From positions 248,001 to 312,000 of the forward strand of contig CP040001.1 of assembly GCA_013100825.1 (NCBI GenBank): DNA of 64,000 bases, written 5' to 3'. The DNA comes from Candidatus Saccharibacteria bacterium oral taxon 488 (GTDB lineage: Bacteria; Patescibacteriota; Saccharimonadia; Saccharimonadales; Saccharimonadaceae). Of this stretch, positions 7,671-15,894 are shown in pieces. A model generated the notes under the pieces. That model did not search any database, was not told where the DNA came from, and saw only the letters and a program-made list of their open reading frames with translations. Each line of letters starts with the position of its first letter. Position 1 is the stretch's first letter. Made by a program: the position numbers and the translations under genes.

Positions 7671-9191
7671 ATGGATCAAGAATTGGCGCTGGCGATTTTG
7701 ATGAGCGGTCGGTCGGCGCTACTGACGGGCGCGGCTGGGACAGGTAAGACGCATCTGTTGAACACGTTTATTATGCAGGCGCGTGACCAGGGTAAAAAGG
7801 TGTCGGTAACAGCGACGACGGGCTTGGCGGCGACGCATTTGGGCGGCAATACAATTCACAGTTGGAGTGGTATTGGTGTCAGTGATTATCTCGCGAACAA
7901 CTTTTTTGATCGGCTGTCAAAAACGCGGCGTGAGGTGATTACCAAGACTGATGTGTTGGTGATTGACGAAATTTCCATGTTGCATGATTTTCGGTTGGAC
8001 ATGGTTGATCGGGTGCTGCGCGGTGTCCGGGAAAATGACCAGCCGTTTGGTGGCGTGCAGCTGGTGATGAGTGGTGATTTTTTCCAATTACCGCCGATCA
8101 ATCGTCCGGGCGAGCAGAGTGGTGGTTTCGTGGTATATTCAGAGGCCTGGCAGGAATTACAGCCGGCGGTGCTATATCTGGAGCGGCAATACCGGCAAAA
8201 TGACGAGCAGCTGCTGGAGATTTTGACGGCGCTGAGACATGACGATATCAGGCGGCATCATGCCGAGACGTTGCTGGCGCGGACAGAGGTCGAACTGCCT
8301 GACGGTAATATCACTGAACTACATACCGTCAATGTTGATGTTGATGCTATCAACAGCCAGAAGCTGGCGGAGCTGGCGGGCGAGGAGCGAACATATCAGC
8401 AGACGACGACGGGCTCGAAAATTTATGTTGAGAGTCTGCAACGGTCGGTGCTGGCGCCGAGCGAACTCGTGTTGAAACCGGGTGCGTTGGTGATGGCCGT
8501 GAAAAATTCGCCGCAGAAATTGTACGCTAACGGTAGTATCGGTACGGTGGTGGATTTTGAGCCGCTGACCGATTATCCGATCGTGAAGTTTCGTGGTGGC
8601 CAGCAGGTGACCATGGTACCGGATGTCTGGGAGCTGCGTGACGGTGAGCGCAAGCGGGCGAGTATTTCGCAGATACCCTTGCGTCTAGCGTGGGCTATCA
8701 CCGTGCATAAAAGCCAGGGTATGACGCTGGACGCGGCAAAAATTGATCTGAAAAAGGCCTTTGTCGAAGGTATGGGTTATGTGGCCTTGAGCCGGGTGCG
8801 GGATCTTGACAATCTGTATCTATATGGAATTAATCGTAAGGCGCTGGAAATTTCACCGGATGCACTGGCGATTGATGAGGTGTTGCAGCGAGCAAGTAAT
8901 GAAGCAGCCAAGCACTATCGTCCGATACTGGAGGAGATGAAGCGGAAACAGTCAATGCCGAAAAAATCCGCCAAGAAGTCTCAGTCCGCTAGCTGGCAGC
9001 AAAAAATTGCCAAAATGCGCGAGACACATCCGAAAGCGTATATGCCGTGGGAAAAAGCCGACGACGACATCCTCAAACAGGAGTTTCTACAAGGCGCGAC
9101 CATCCAGCAGCTCAGTCAAAAACTTGGCCGGCATGAAGGCTCAATTCGCATGCGACTGCAGAAACATTTTGGGGAGGATGTGGTGCAGTAG
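7671..9191 (+). CDS. Pif1/RecD-like SF1B DNA helicase
   Basis: 506 residues. Walker A is LLTGAAGTGKTHLL near residue 20, motif Ia SVTATTGLAATHLGG, Walker B VLVIDEISML near 100, motif III VMSGDFFQLPP, and the late motifs AITVHKSQGMTLDAA and YVALSRVRDLDNLYL near 340-385, all as in Pif1-family 5'-3' helicases that are widespread in CPR genomes. The last ~60 residues (DDDILKQEFLQGATIQQLSQ and beyond) look like an added helix-turn-helix. The gene follows the DUF4868 gene with a two-base gap. Confidence 0.9.
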   Translation: MDQELALAILMSGRSALLTGAAGTGKTHLLNTFIMQARDQGKKVSVTATTGLAATHLGGNTIHSWSGIGVSDYLANNFFDRLSKTRREVITKTDVLVIDEISMLHDFRLDMVDRVLRGVRENDQPFGGVQLVMSGDFFQLPPINRPGEQSGGFVVYSEAWQELQPAVLYLERQYRQNDEQLLEILTALRHDDIRRHHAETLLARTEVELPDGNITELHTVNVDVDAINSQKLAELAGEERTYQQTTTGSKIYVESLQRSVLAPSELVLKPGALVMAVKNSPQKLYANGSIGTVVDFEPLTDYPIVKFRGGQQVTMVPDVWELRDGERKRASISQIPLRLAWAITVHKSQGMTLDAAKIDLKKAFVEGMGYVALSRVRDLDNLYLYGINRKALEISPDALAIDEVLQRASNEAAKHYRPILEEMKRKQSMPKKSAKKSQSASWQQKIAKMRETHPKAYMPWEKADDDILKQEFLQGATIQQLSQKLGRHEGSIRMRLQKHFGEDVVQ

Positions 9192-9222
9192 CCCCAGGCT
9201 GGCAGATGAGCTGATAACTTGG

Positions 9223-9228
9223 TATAAT
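9223..9228 (+). promoter_or_regulatory. -10 box of the GH1 gene
   Basis: TATAAT eight bases before ATG 9237; a TTG at 9234 in the same frame is the alternative start. Confidence 0.55.
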
Positions 9229-9236
9229 ATACTTTG

Positions 9237-10496
9237 ATGACAACGAAGCAATCTGAACGCATCGTGTTTCCAAAGAAGTTTTTATGGGGTGCAGCGACGT
9301 CGGCACATCAGGTCGAGGGCGGCTTGGTGAATCAGTGGACGACGTGGGAGCTTGAGCATGCCAAGCGGCTGTCCGTGCAGGCGCCGCATCAATTTGGTGA
9401 TATTGACAGCTGGCCGCGCATCAAAAAAGAGGCGACCAGGCCTGACAACTACGTATCGGGGCGGGGTGTCGATCATTACCATCGCTATGAGGAAGATTTC
9501 GCGATTCTCAAAAGCTTCAACATGAATGCCTTTCGGTTCTGTATCGAATGGGCGCGAATTGAGCCGCAAGAGGGCGCGTGGGACGCGGCGGCGATCGCCC
9601 ACTATCGGACGTATCTACGGACGCTGAAAAAGATGGGTATTACACCGGTGGTGACGCTGTTTCATTTTACACTACCAGAGTGGTTTGCAGCTAAGGGCGG
9701 CTTTGAAAAGCGGCGCAACATCAAATATTTCGTGTATTATGTTGAGAAAGTTTTGAGCGAGCTGGGGCGCGACATTGAGTGGATCGTGACGATTAACGAG
9801 CCGACCGTGTATGCTGGCGAGAGTTATCTCGAGGGGCATTGGCCGCCAAATAAAACTCGCAAGCGTGATATGCTGCGCGTGCTCTATAACCTCGTTACGG
9901 CGCATAAAAAAGTGTATAAATTGACGCGTGCTCGCAAAAAATGGAAGGTGTCGATGGCGCACCATCTGATCTATTGCTATCCTGGCGATGACGCGATTCT
10001 CAGTCGTGCTAGTGCGCGGGTGGCAAATTATCTCCTGAACACATGGGTACTGCGTCGAGTGCGGCGGCACAGTGATTTCTTGGCGATCAATTATTACTTT
10101 GCCCGCCGGATTTATGGCTATCGGGCACATGACCCGTACCTGAAGGTCAGTGATCTTGGCTGGGATATGCAGCCGGATAAATTGCAGTATCTACTGGAGG
10201 ACGTAGCCGAGCGCTATCGGTTGCCGATTATGATTACCGAGAATGGGCTGGCGGACGGCACTGATAGTCAGCGGCAATGGTGGCTGACCGAGACGATCAA
10301 GGCCATGCACGAGGCGCTCAAACATGACGTCAAGCTAATCGGTTATTTGCACTGGAGCCTGCTTGACAATTTTGAATGGGACAAGGGCTATTGGCCAAAG
10401 TTTGGCCTGGTGGCAGTCAACCGGCAGACCATGGCCCGGACGGTGCGGCCAAGCGCGCGCTGGTTTGCGGCGGTGATCAAGAAGCTGCGGAAGTGA
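9237..10496 (+). CDS. Glycoside hydrolase family 1 (beta-glucosidase/6-phospho-beta-glucosidase type)
   Basis: 419 residues. It opens with FPKKFLWGAATSAHQVEGG, the GH1 N-terminal signature. The acid/base glutamate is in TINEP near residue 185 and the nucleophile in ITENG near residue 335; YLHWSLLDNFEW near 375 is the aglycone/glycone-site signature. There is no signal peptide, so it should act on imported sugars in the cytoplasm. At ~420 residues it is a little shorter than typical GH1 (~450). Whether the substrate is phosphorylated cannot be read with certainty. A terminator follows, so it is monocistronic. Confidence 0.93.
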   Translation: MTTKQSERIVFPKKFLWGAATSAHQVEGGLVNQWTTWELEHAKRLSVQAPHQFGDIDSWPRIKKEATRPDNYVSGRGVDHYHRYEEDFAILKSFNMNAFRFCIEWARIEPQEGAWDAAAIAHYRTYLRTLKKMGITPVVTLFHFTLPEWFAAKGGFEKRRNIKYFVYYVEKVLSELGRDIEWIVTINEPTVYAGESYLEGHWPPNKTRKRDMLRVLYNLVTAHKKVYKLTRARKKWKVSMAHHLIYCYPGDDAILSRASARVANYLLNTWVLRRVRRHSDFLAINYYFARRIYGYRAHDPYLKVSDLGWDMQPDKLQYLLEDVAERYRLPIMITENGLADGTDSQRQWWLTETIKAMHEALKHDVKLIGYLHWSLLDNFEWDKGYWPKFGLVAVNRQTMARTVRPSARWFAAVIKKLRK

Positions 10497-10572
10497 TTTG
10501 TCTCGCATAAGCTGACTCTGGGGCTGAGGGGCACTGGTGAGATGGTGTTCTGCTATCGTGTTATACCACTAG

Positions 10573-10603
10573 ACTTTTCCACAGAATCGTGGAAAAGTTT
10601 TTG
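10573..10603 (+). terminator. Intrinsic terminator after the GH1 gene
   Basis: A perfect ten-base stem (10573-10582 with 10589-10598) around a six-base loop is followed by a T-rich run. It separates the glycosidase from the dcw cluster. Confidence 0.85.
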
Positions 10604-10616
10604 TTTAGTAGGGAAA

Positions 10617-10670
10617 TGGGTAGAAAGTGGGTAAAAAGGCTTGCATGTGGGTAGTTGTGGGTAGTATAGT
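10617..10670 (+). promoter_or_regulatory. Promoter of the dcw cluster with repeated MraZ boxes
   Basis: TTGCAT (10641-10646), 18 bases and TATAGT (10665-10670) form the promoter. TGGGT boxes start at 10617, 10628, 10648 and 10658, i.e. roughly one helical turn apart and covering the -35/spacer region. MraZ proteins bind arrays of TGGGN boxes at 10-bp spacing and repress or modulate their own operon, so autoregulation is very likely. Confidence 0.8.
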
Positions 10671-10762
10671 GGAGTCAGTGGAACGAAAGTTGATGGAAAT
10701 CACCAACCAAAACAAACATCCACTACGAAAAACCAACTAATCTACCACGGAGGAAGGACGAC

Positions 10763-11131
10763 GTGCAGACAGATTACTTTGAGCGGAAGTTGGACGACAA
10801 GCGGCGCTTGACGATCCCAGCTGAGCTCAGGGCAGAGTTTGCATCCGGCGTCGTATTGACCCGCGGGTTTGGCAACTACCTTCACTTATATCCGCAGCAA
10901 GTCTGGGATCGGGAAGTTGAGGGCGCGCTGACCGGAAGTATTCTGGATGAGCGCGTGGCCGACCTGAACGTCAAGTTTCGCCGCGGTAAAACCGCCTCGG
11001 CACTCGACCAGAAACAGGGTCGGGTGACGATTGAGCAGCATTTGCTCGACTATGCTGGCATTGACCGGGAAGTCGTGGCGGTGCGGGCGGGCGCGTATTT
11101 TCGGCTGATGGCGACTGAGAATGCAGATTGA
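10763..11131 (+). CDS. mraZ: MraZ transcriptional regulator
   Basis: 122 residues from a GTG start at 10763, preceded by GGAGGAAGG. Two AbrB-like halves are visible: the first carries DDKRRLTIPAELR at about residues 12-24, the second QKQGRVTIEQHLLDYAGI at about 79-96, which are the paired DxK(G)R motifs of MraZ. MraZ forms a ring that binds repeated TGGGN boxes; such boxes lie directly upstream. It heads the division and cell-wall cluster as in most bacteria. Slightly shorter than the E. coli protein (152). Confidence 0.95.
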   Translation: MQTDYFERKLDDKRRLTIPAELRAEFASGVVLTRGFGNYLHLYPQQVWDREVEGALTGSILDERVADLNVKFRRGKTASALDQKQGRVTIEQHLLDYAGIDREVVAVRAGAYFRLMATENAD

Positions 11132-11543
11132 TTAGCTGGGGTCAGTACTTTAACAATTTGAAAACCTCTCGAGATCAACTATCTGGGTATTTGAAGATGG
11201 CAGGTGGCACTTTGCTCCACGATAAAAACGGCAACGTTCTTTCCTCAAAACACCTCCCAAAAAACTCCACCTCACACATAAGTCTCTTTTGGAAACTATG
11301 GTTGTCACCGACAATCATCCATTTTCCACTCTTAAGACAAAAAACAAACAAAACACAAATACAAAACGGCCAGAATTAAATATCCAGTTAGGTGATCTCG
11401 AGCGTTGCTATTGTATCTGGTCGCAAGATTTTCGAGATTTATCTCCGTACAGCGATTGCAGCCCAAGTGACGAATGTCGCCTGGCGCGTAAAGAGGAGTA
11501 AATCTCGAAGAATCGCCGCGACCGATGATACAATAATAAAGCA
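11132..11543. other. AT-rich gap between mraZ and rsmH
   Basis: About 410 bases that separate two genes usually adjacent. A frame overlapping the mraZ stop (from TTG 11128) shows no family resemblance and unlike codon use, so I do not call it. TACAAT at 11529-11534 may be the -10 box of rsmH. No other convincing signal was seen. Confidence 0.5.
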
Positions 11544-12464
11544 ATGATGAGTATTAAAGAACATCCACCACAGTCGGAAGCGCTTCAGGTAGGCGAACCG
11601 ATTCATGTTCCCGTGCTCCTTGAGGTGACCTTGGACAGGTTGCGACCAGCCAGAGGCGAGAGCTATCTCGATCTGACGGCTGGTTACGGCGGCCATGCCA
11701 GGGAATTCTTACAGAGGACGGATAATTACTTGGGCGCAGTGTTGGTTGATCGCGATGATAACGCGATTAACACGCTGGGCGATTTGGCTAAAAAAGGCGC
11801 GACGCTAGTTCACAAGGATTTTGTGAGCGCAGCGCAGGATTTGGTCAAGCAGGGACGTACATTTGACGTGATTTTGGCTGATTTGGGGGTGTCGTCACCG
11901 CAGCTTGACAGAGCAGAGAGAGGTTTTTCGTTTCGGTTTGACGGACCGCTGGATATGCGGATGGATAATCGGACGGAAATGACAGCGGCGGATATCGTCA
12001 ATTCGTATTCGGTTGATGAGCTGACGCGGCTGATAACTCGTTACGGCGAGGAAAGTCCCGGGCGGGCTAGGCGGATTGCGCAGGCAATTGTTGGCGCCAG
12101 GCCGATTCGGAGAACGACTGAGCTGGCTGATCTGATCAAGCACACTGTCGGTCGCGGCGGGATGAAACATCATCCGGCGACTCGCACCTTTCAGGCACTG
12201 CGCATTGAAGTCAATCACGAACTTTGGCTGGTTGAAGAATTATTGCCGCTGCTGCCACGTCTCCTTACTAGGGGCGGGCGAGTTGGAATAATTAGTTTTC
12301 ATAGTTTGGAGGATCGATTGGTCAAGCGATATTTCTGGGAGCAAGTAGCTGCCGGCTACGAGGCCGAGCTGAGCGTTCCAGAGAAAAAACCGGTGTCTGG
12401 AACAGAAGATGTTCACAATCCGCGCAGTCGAAGCGCTCAGTTTCGCTACGCCGTGAAAACATAA
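11544..12464 (+). CDS. rsmH: 16S rRNA (cytosine1402-N4)-methyltransferase RsmH (MraW)
   Basis: 306 residues, the family length. HVPVLLEVTLDRL opens the protein as in all MraW, then YLDLTAGYGGHAREFL (SAM-binding motif I), ILADLGVSSPQLD near residue 112, the RGFSFRFDGPLDMRM signature near 125 and GRVGIISFHSLEDRLVKR near 250. The enzyme methylates C1402 in the ribosomal decoding centre. ATG 11544 and ATG 11547 are both possible starts; no strong ribosome binding site distinguishes them. Confidence 0.96.
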   Translation: MMSIKEHPPQSEALQVGEPIHVPVLLEVTLDRLRPARGESYLDLTAGYGGHAREFLQRTDNYLGAVLVDRDDNAINTLGDLAKKGATLVHKDFVSAAQDLVKQGRTFDVILADLGVSSPQLDRAERGFSFRFDGPLDMRMDNRTEMTAADIVNSYSVDELTRLITRYGEESPGRARRIAQAIVGARPIRRTTELADLIKHTVGRGGMKHHPATRTFQALRIEVNHELWLVEELLPLLPRLLTRGGRVGIISFHSLEDRLVKRYFWEQVAAGYEAELSVPEKKPVSGTEDVHNPRSRSAQFRYAVKT

Positions 12465-12488
12465 AACAAAAAGAAGGAGGGCGACACC

Positions 12489-12560
12489 ATGCCAATCCAC
12501 ATCAAAGTACAATTCCAGGACGCAGAAGCAGCTGAGACCGTTGCAGTACGCCGCGGCTAA
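12489..12560 (+). CDS. 23-residue small ORF between rsmH and the ftsL-like gene
   Basis: A strong ribosome binding site (GAAGGAGGGCG) stands directly before ATG 12489. The peptide starts MPIHIKVQFQ, continues DAEAAETVAV and ends RRG. It lies 24 bases after rsmH and 160 bases before the ftsL-like gene. It could be a real small protein, a translational coupler or a leader peptide. I do not recognise it; the ribosome binding site is the main support. Confidence 0.5.
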   Translation: MPIHIKVQFQDAEAAETVAVRRG

Positions 12561-12719
12561 GTAAGCTCGCTTGATAGTTTTCCCGGAAAAAGTATGCAAG
12601 CTCGGCGGCTCGTTCTCCTAGGGTGAGGGCGGGCCGGCCGGCTGCGTTTTCCCGTGTCTTTATGACGCGCTACCAAAAGCATTAAACCGTAACAAATTAA
12701 ACACACACAGAAATTATTT

Positions 12720-13070
12720 ATGCACACACGCTCATCCACCACATTTACTCCGCGTCGTCCTGGGCCGCAGCTTCGCCGTAACCAGAACGCCACCCGTTTT
12801 CGATCACAGACCAAGCTCGGGCCGGTGGCGCATACGGTGCTGGTGGCGCTGATGATTATGGTGCTGGGGCTGGTGTACTTGACACAGGCGACCAAGACGA
12901 CGGCCTATGGTTACGAGGCGGAGGGGCTGGATTCGCAGTTGAATGAGCTGGCGACGAAAAAGTCAGAGTTAGAGGTGCAGAATGCGCGGCTGACGGCGCT
13001 CGAAAAGGTCAAGCACAGCAATGTTGCATCGGCGATGAAAACACCGACGCAGACGAACTATGCTCGCTAG
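12720..13070 (+). CDS. FtsL/DivIC-like septum protein
   Basis: 116 residues with a basic cytoplasmic N-terminus (~35 residues), one membrane segment near residues 38-55 (VLVALMIMVLGLVYLTQA), and an extracellular heptad-like coiled coil (residues ~65-100). This topology, plus the place between rsmH and ftsI, is that of FtsL, which joins FtsQ and the FtsWI synthase in the divisome. FtsL is too divergent for sequence motifs, so the call rests on topology and synteny. Confidence 0.75.
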   Translation: MHTRSSTTFTPRRPGPQLRRNQNATRFRSQTKLGPVAHTVLVALMIMVLGLVYLTQATKTTAYGYEAEGLDSQLNELATKKSELEVQNARLTALEKVKHSNVASAMKTPTQTNYAR

Positions 13071-13105
13071 CCTGGGGGTAAAAGTGGTACAATAGGACAA
13101 GCGGT

Positions 13106-14854
13106 ATGAAACGTCACTTAACGCAATCTCGAACCGGCGTACTCGCTATCATTCTGTTGGGGATGATGGCGATTTTTGTGATGCGGCTGTTTTATCTACA
13201 GATCATTAAACACAGCGAATACGTGTCGCTGGCACAGGCTAGTCAGCAGCGGCATTTCATCATTCCAGCCGAGCGGGGCAAGCTATATATGATGGATGGC
13301 GGCGTGGCTGCCCCTGTAGTGCTTAACCAGACGGTCTATACGGTTATTGCTGATCCGCAGACGGTCAAGCAGGAGCAGCGTCAGCAGATTATCGCAGCAT
13401 TGCAAGAAGTCGCGGGCGGCGAGGTAGTGAGTGACGCGGCCAAGCGGCTGGAGCGCACTGCCTCTCGCTACGAAGTGCTGGCGCGCAACATCACGCGCAC
13501 GCAAGCCGAGAAGCTAAAGGCCAAGGATTTTGTCGGTATCTTGTATCAAAAGGGGTCGATTCGCAACTATCCGGAGGGGCAGCTGGCGGCGCAGGTGCTG
13601 GGCTTTGTTAATGCCGAGGGCAAGGGGCAGTACGGGGCTGAAGGGGCGCTGAATGATAAGCTGAAGGGTCGCGATGGCCTCCTCAAAACGGTGGCGGATG
13701 TGCGTAATGTGCCGCTGACGCTGAGTAAGGATAACGTGCGCGTCGAGGCGAAGTCGGGCGAGAATGTGGCGTTGTCGATTGATCGAAATGTGCAGAGTTA
13801 CGCCGAAGAAGCGCTCAAACGAGGGATCGACAAGGCCGGCGCGACCGAAGGTAGCGTGATGGTGATGAATCCGAATAATGGTCAGGTGCTGGCGATGGCT
13901 AATTATCCAACGTATAATCCAGCCGAGTACACCAAGCAAAAAGACGCAGCGGTGTTTAGCAATGCGACGACGATGCTGCCGTTTGAGCCGGGGTCCATTG
14001 TCAAGACGTTCAGCATGGCGACGGGGATTGATAAGGGTGTGGTGACGCCGCAGTCAACGTACTCGAACACTGATTGTACTGAGGTGGGGGATCGGAAAAT
14101 GTGTAATGCTCTAAGGGGGCTTGGCGGCACGACGAGCATGCAGAGTGCGTTTAATAATTCGCTCAATGTCGGCATGATCACGATTGCGCGGCGGCTGGGC
14201 GATGGATCGACGATCACCCCGAGTGCGCGGCAGACGCTGTATGAGTATTATCACGACAAATTTGGGTTTGGTGAGGCGACGGGGATTGAGCTAGCGGAGG
14301 CGCCGGGGCTACTCTATACGCCGAATCGGCCGGGGGCGGAGGTGAATTACGCGAATATTACGTTTGGGCAGGGTATGAATGCGACGATGGTGCAGGCAGC
14401 CAGTGCGTTTTGTTCGGTGGTGAATGGCGGGCAGTATTTTCGGCCAACGGTGGTAGCTGGAACGGTGGATGCGAATGGTGGTTTGAGATTTTCGGCTGCT
14501 TCACCACTGCGCAGGACTATTTCTGAGCAGTCATCAGCCACGATGCGGGGCATGTTGTCGACGGCGCGGGCGGTCCTCAATCAGCGTATGCCCGATAAAG
14601 ACAGGCCGGGCTATGATGTCGGCGGCAAGACTGGTACCTCAGAGACGCTGATCAATGGTAGCTATACCATGGACGAAACAGTAGCGACGTATATCGGCTA
14701 TGGTGGCGCAAATCGCCCCGAGTATGTCATAATGGTACGTGTCGCGGCGCCTGGCAAGCGCAAGAACTTACAGGGTAACATTCACGCTGCACCAATTTTT
14801 ACTGATATCTCCAACTGGATGATTGATTATATGAAATTAGCACCGAAGGGATAG
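13106..14854 (+). CDS. ftsI: Penicillin-binding protein, FtsI/PBP3-type transpeptidase
   Basis: 582 residues. A membrane anchor near residues 12-30 precedes a dimerisation domain and the transpeptidase domain. The three active-site motifs are present: SIVK with the nucleophile Ser near residue 297 (EPGSIVKTFS), SLN near 355 (NNSLNVG) and KTGT near 508 (GGKTGTSE). It cross-links septal peptidoglycan in partnership with FtsW. TACAAT at 13088-13093 may be an internal -10 box. mraY follows with a two-base gap. Confidence 0.95.
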   Translation: MKRHLTQSRTGVLAIILLGMMAIFVMRLFYLQIIKHSEYVSLAQASQQRHFIIPAERGKLYMMDGGVAAPVVLNQTVYTVIADPQTVKQEQRQQIIAALQEVAGGEVVSDAAKRLERTASRYEVLARNITRTQAEKLKAKDFVGILYQKGSIRNYPEGQLAAQVLGFVNAEGKGQYGAEGALNDKLKGRDGLLKTVADVRNVPLTLSKDNVRVEAKSGENVALSIDRNVQSYAEEALKRGIDKAGATEGSVMVMNPNNGQVLAMANYPTYNPAEYTKQKDAAVFSNATTMLPFEPGSIVKTFSMATGIDKGVVTPQSTYSNTDCTEVGDRKMCNALRGLGGTTSMQSAFNNSLNVGMITIARRLGDGSTITPSARQTLYEYYHDKFGFGEATGIELAEAPGLLYTPNRPGAEVNYANITFGQGMNATMVQAASAFCSVVNGGQYFRPTVVAGTVDANGGLRFSAASPLRRTISEQSSATMRGMLSTARAVLNQRMPDKDRPGYDVGGKTGTSETLINGSYTMDETVATYIGYGGANRPEYVIMVRVAAPGKRKNLQGNIHAAPIFTDISNWMIDYMKLAPKG

Positions 14855-14856
14855 CC

Positions 14857-15894
14857 ATGGCAACTGCTTTACAAACAATGACCAACGAATTGACACACGT
14901 ATTTTTGCTCAGTGTCGGGGCGTTCTTATTGGCGATGTTTCTGACGCCAATTTATACGTTTTTTGCCTATCGGTATCGGTTTTGGAAGCGGCAGCGCTCG
15001 GAGAGTACCGACGGCAAAGAGTTGAAGGTTTTTGCTAAATTCCAAGCGGCAAAATTGCGGCGAAATATTCCAACAATGGCCGGAGTTATCGGTGTTATTT
15101 CGATTTTCGTGGTGACGTTCTTTTGTAATTTAGATCGAGCGCAGACATGGCTGCCGCTCGCGGCGTTGATCGGCGGTGCCGCGGTTGGGCTTATTGATGA
15201 TGTTATTAATCTACGCGGGCTGGGCGGTGGTGCGGCCGGCTTACGTAGTCCGGTGAAATTTGCGCTGATTATGCTTATCGGCATCGTCCTTGGCTGGTTT
15301 TTCTATATCAAGCTGGGCGTGGCCAGCTTCCATGTGCCGTTCATGGGGGATGTGTCTATTGGCTGGCTGATCATCCCGCTGTTTGCCTTTGCGGTGGTGG
15401 CGACTGGTAATGCGGTTAATATTTCTGATGGCATGGACGGGCTGGCCGGCGGGCTACTGGGGATTAGCTTTGGGGCGTTCGGAGTGATTGCCTTGCTGCA
15501 GCAACAAGTATTGCTGGCGGGGTTTTGCTTCACGGTAGTTGGTGTGCTACTGAGTTATCTCTGGTTTAACATCTATCCAGCACGGTTTTTCATGGGCGAT
15601 GTTGGTAGTTTCGCCTATGGAGTGAGCTTGGGAGTGGTGGCGATGCTGACTAATTCGTTGCTGCTGCTGCCGGTGATTGGGTTGTTGTTTGTGGTTGAGG
15701 CGGGCTCGAGCTTGATCCAGATTGTGAGCAAGAAACTTTTTAGGCGCAAAATTTTCTTATCAGCGCCAATCCATCATCACCTAGAAGCCAGCGGCTGGCC
15801 GGAAACTAAAGTGACGATGCGGTTTTGGGTGATTGGCTGCGTGATGGCGTTTATCGGCGTGATGCTGGCCCTGGCGGGGGGTCATATTGCGTAA
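14857..15894 (+). CDS. mraY: Phospho-N-acetylmuramoyl-pentapeptide transferase MraY
   Basis: 345 residues with about ten membrane segments. Key motifs: RNIPTMAG near residue 68, LIDDVINLRG near 110, NAVNISDGMDGLAGG near 186, FFMGDVGSFAYG near 243 and the histidine loop APIHHHLE near 302. These include the aspartates and histidines of the Mg-dependent active site. MraY transfers phospho-MurNAc-pentapeptide to undecaprenyl phosphate to make lipid I on the inner face of the membrane. Its end overlaps the probable ftsW start by eight bases. Confidence 0.97.
   Translation: MATALQTMTNELTHVFLLSVGAFLLAMFLTPIYTFFAYRYRFWKRQRSESTDGKELKVFAKFQAAKLRRNIPTMAGVIGVISIFVVTFFCNLDRAQTWLPLAALIGGAAVGLIDDVINLRGLGGGAAGLRSPVKFALIMLIGIVLGWFFYIKLGVASFHVPFMGDVSIGWLIIPLFAFAVVATGNAVNISDGMDGLAGGLLGISFGAFGVIALLQQQVLLAGFCFTVVGVLLSYLWFNIYPARFFMGDVGSFAYGVSLGVVAMLTNSLLLLPVIGLLFVVEAGSSLIQIVSKKLFRRKIFLSAPIHHHLEASGWPETKVTMRFWVIGCVMAFIGVMLALAGGHIA

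Noticed and set aside
11128..11379. Possible 83-codon gene between mraZ and rsmH
   Set aside because: It would start at a TTG overlapping the mraZ stop, has no ribosome binding site at a sensible distance and its AT-rich translation resembles no protein family.
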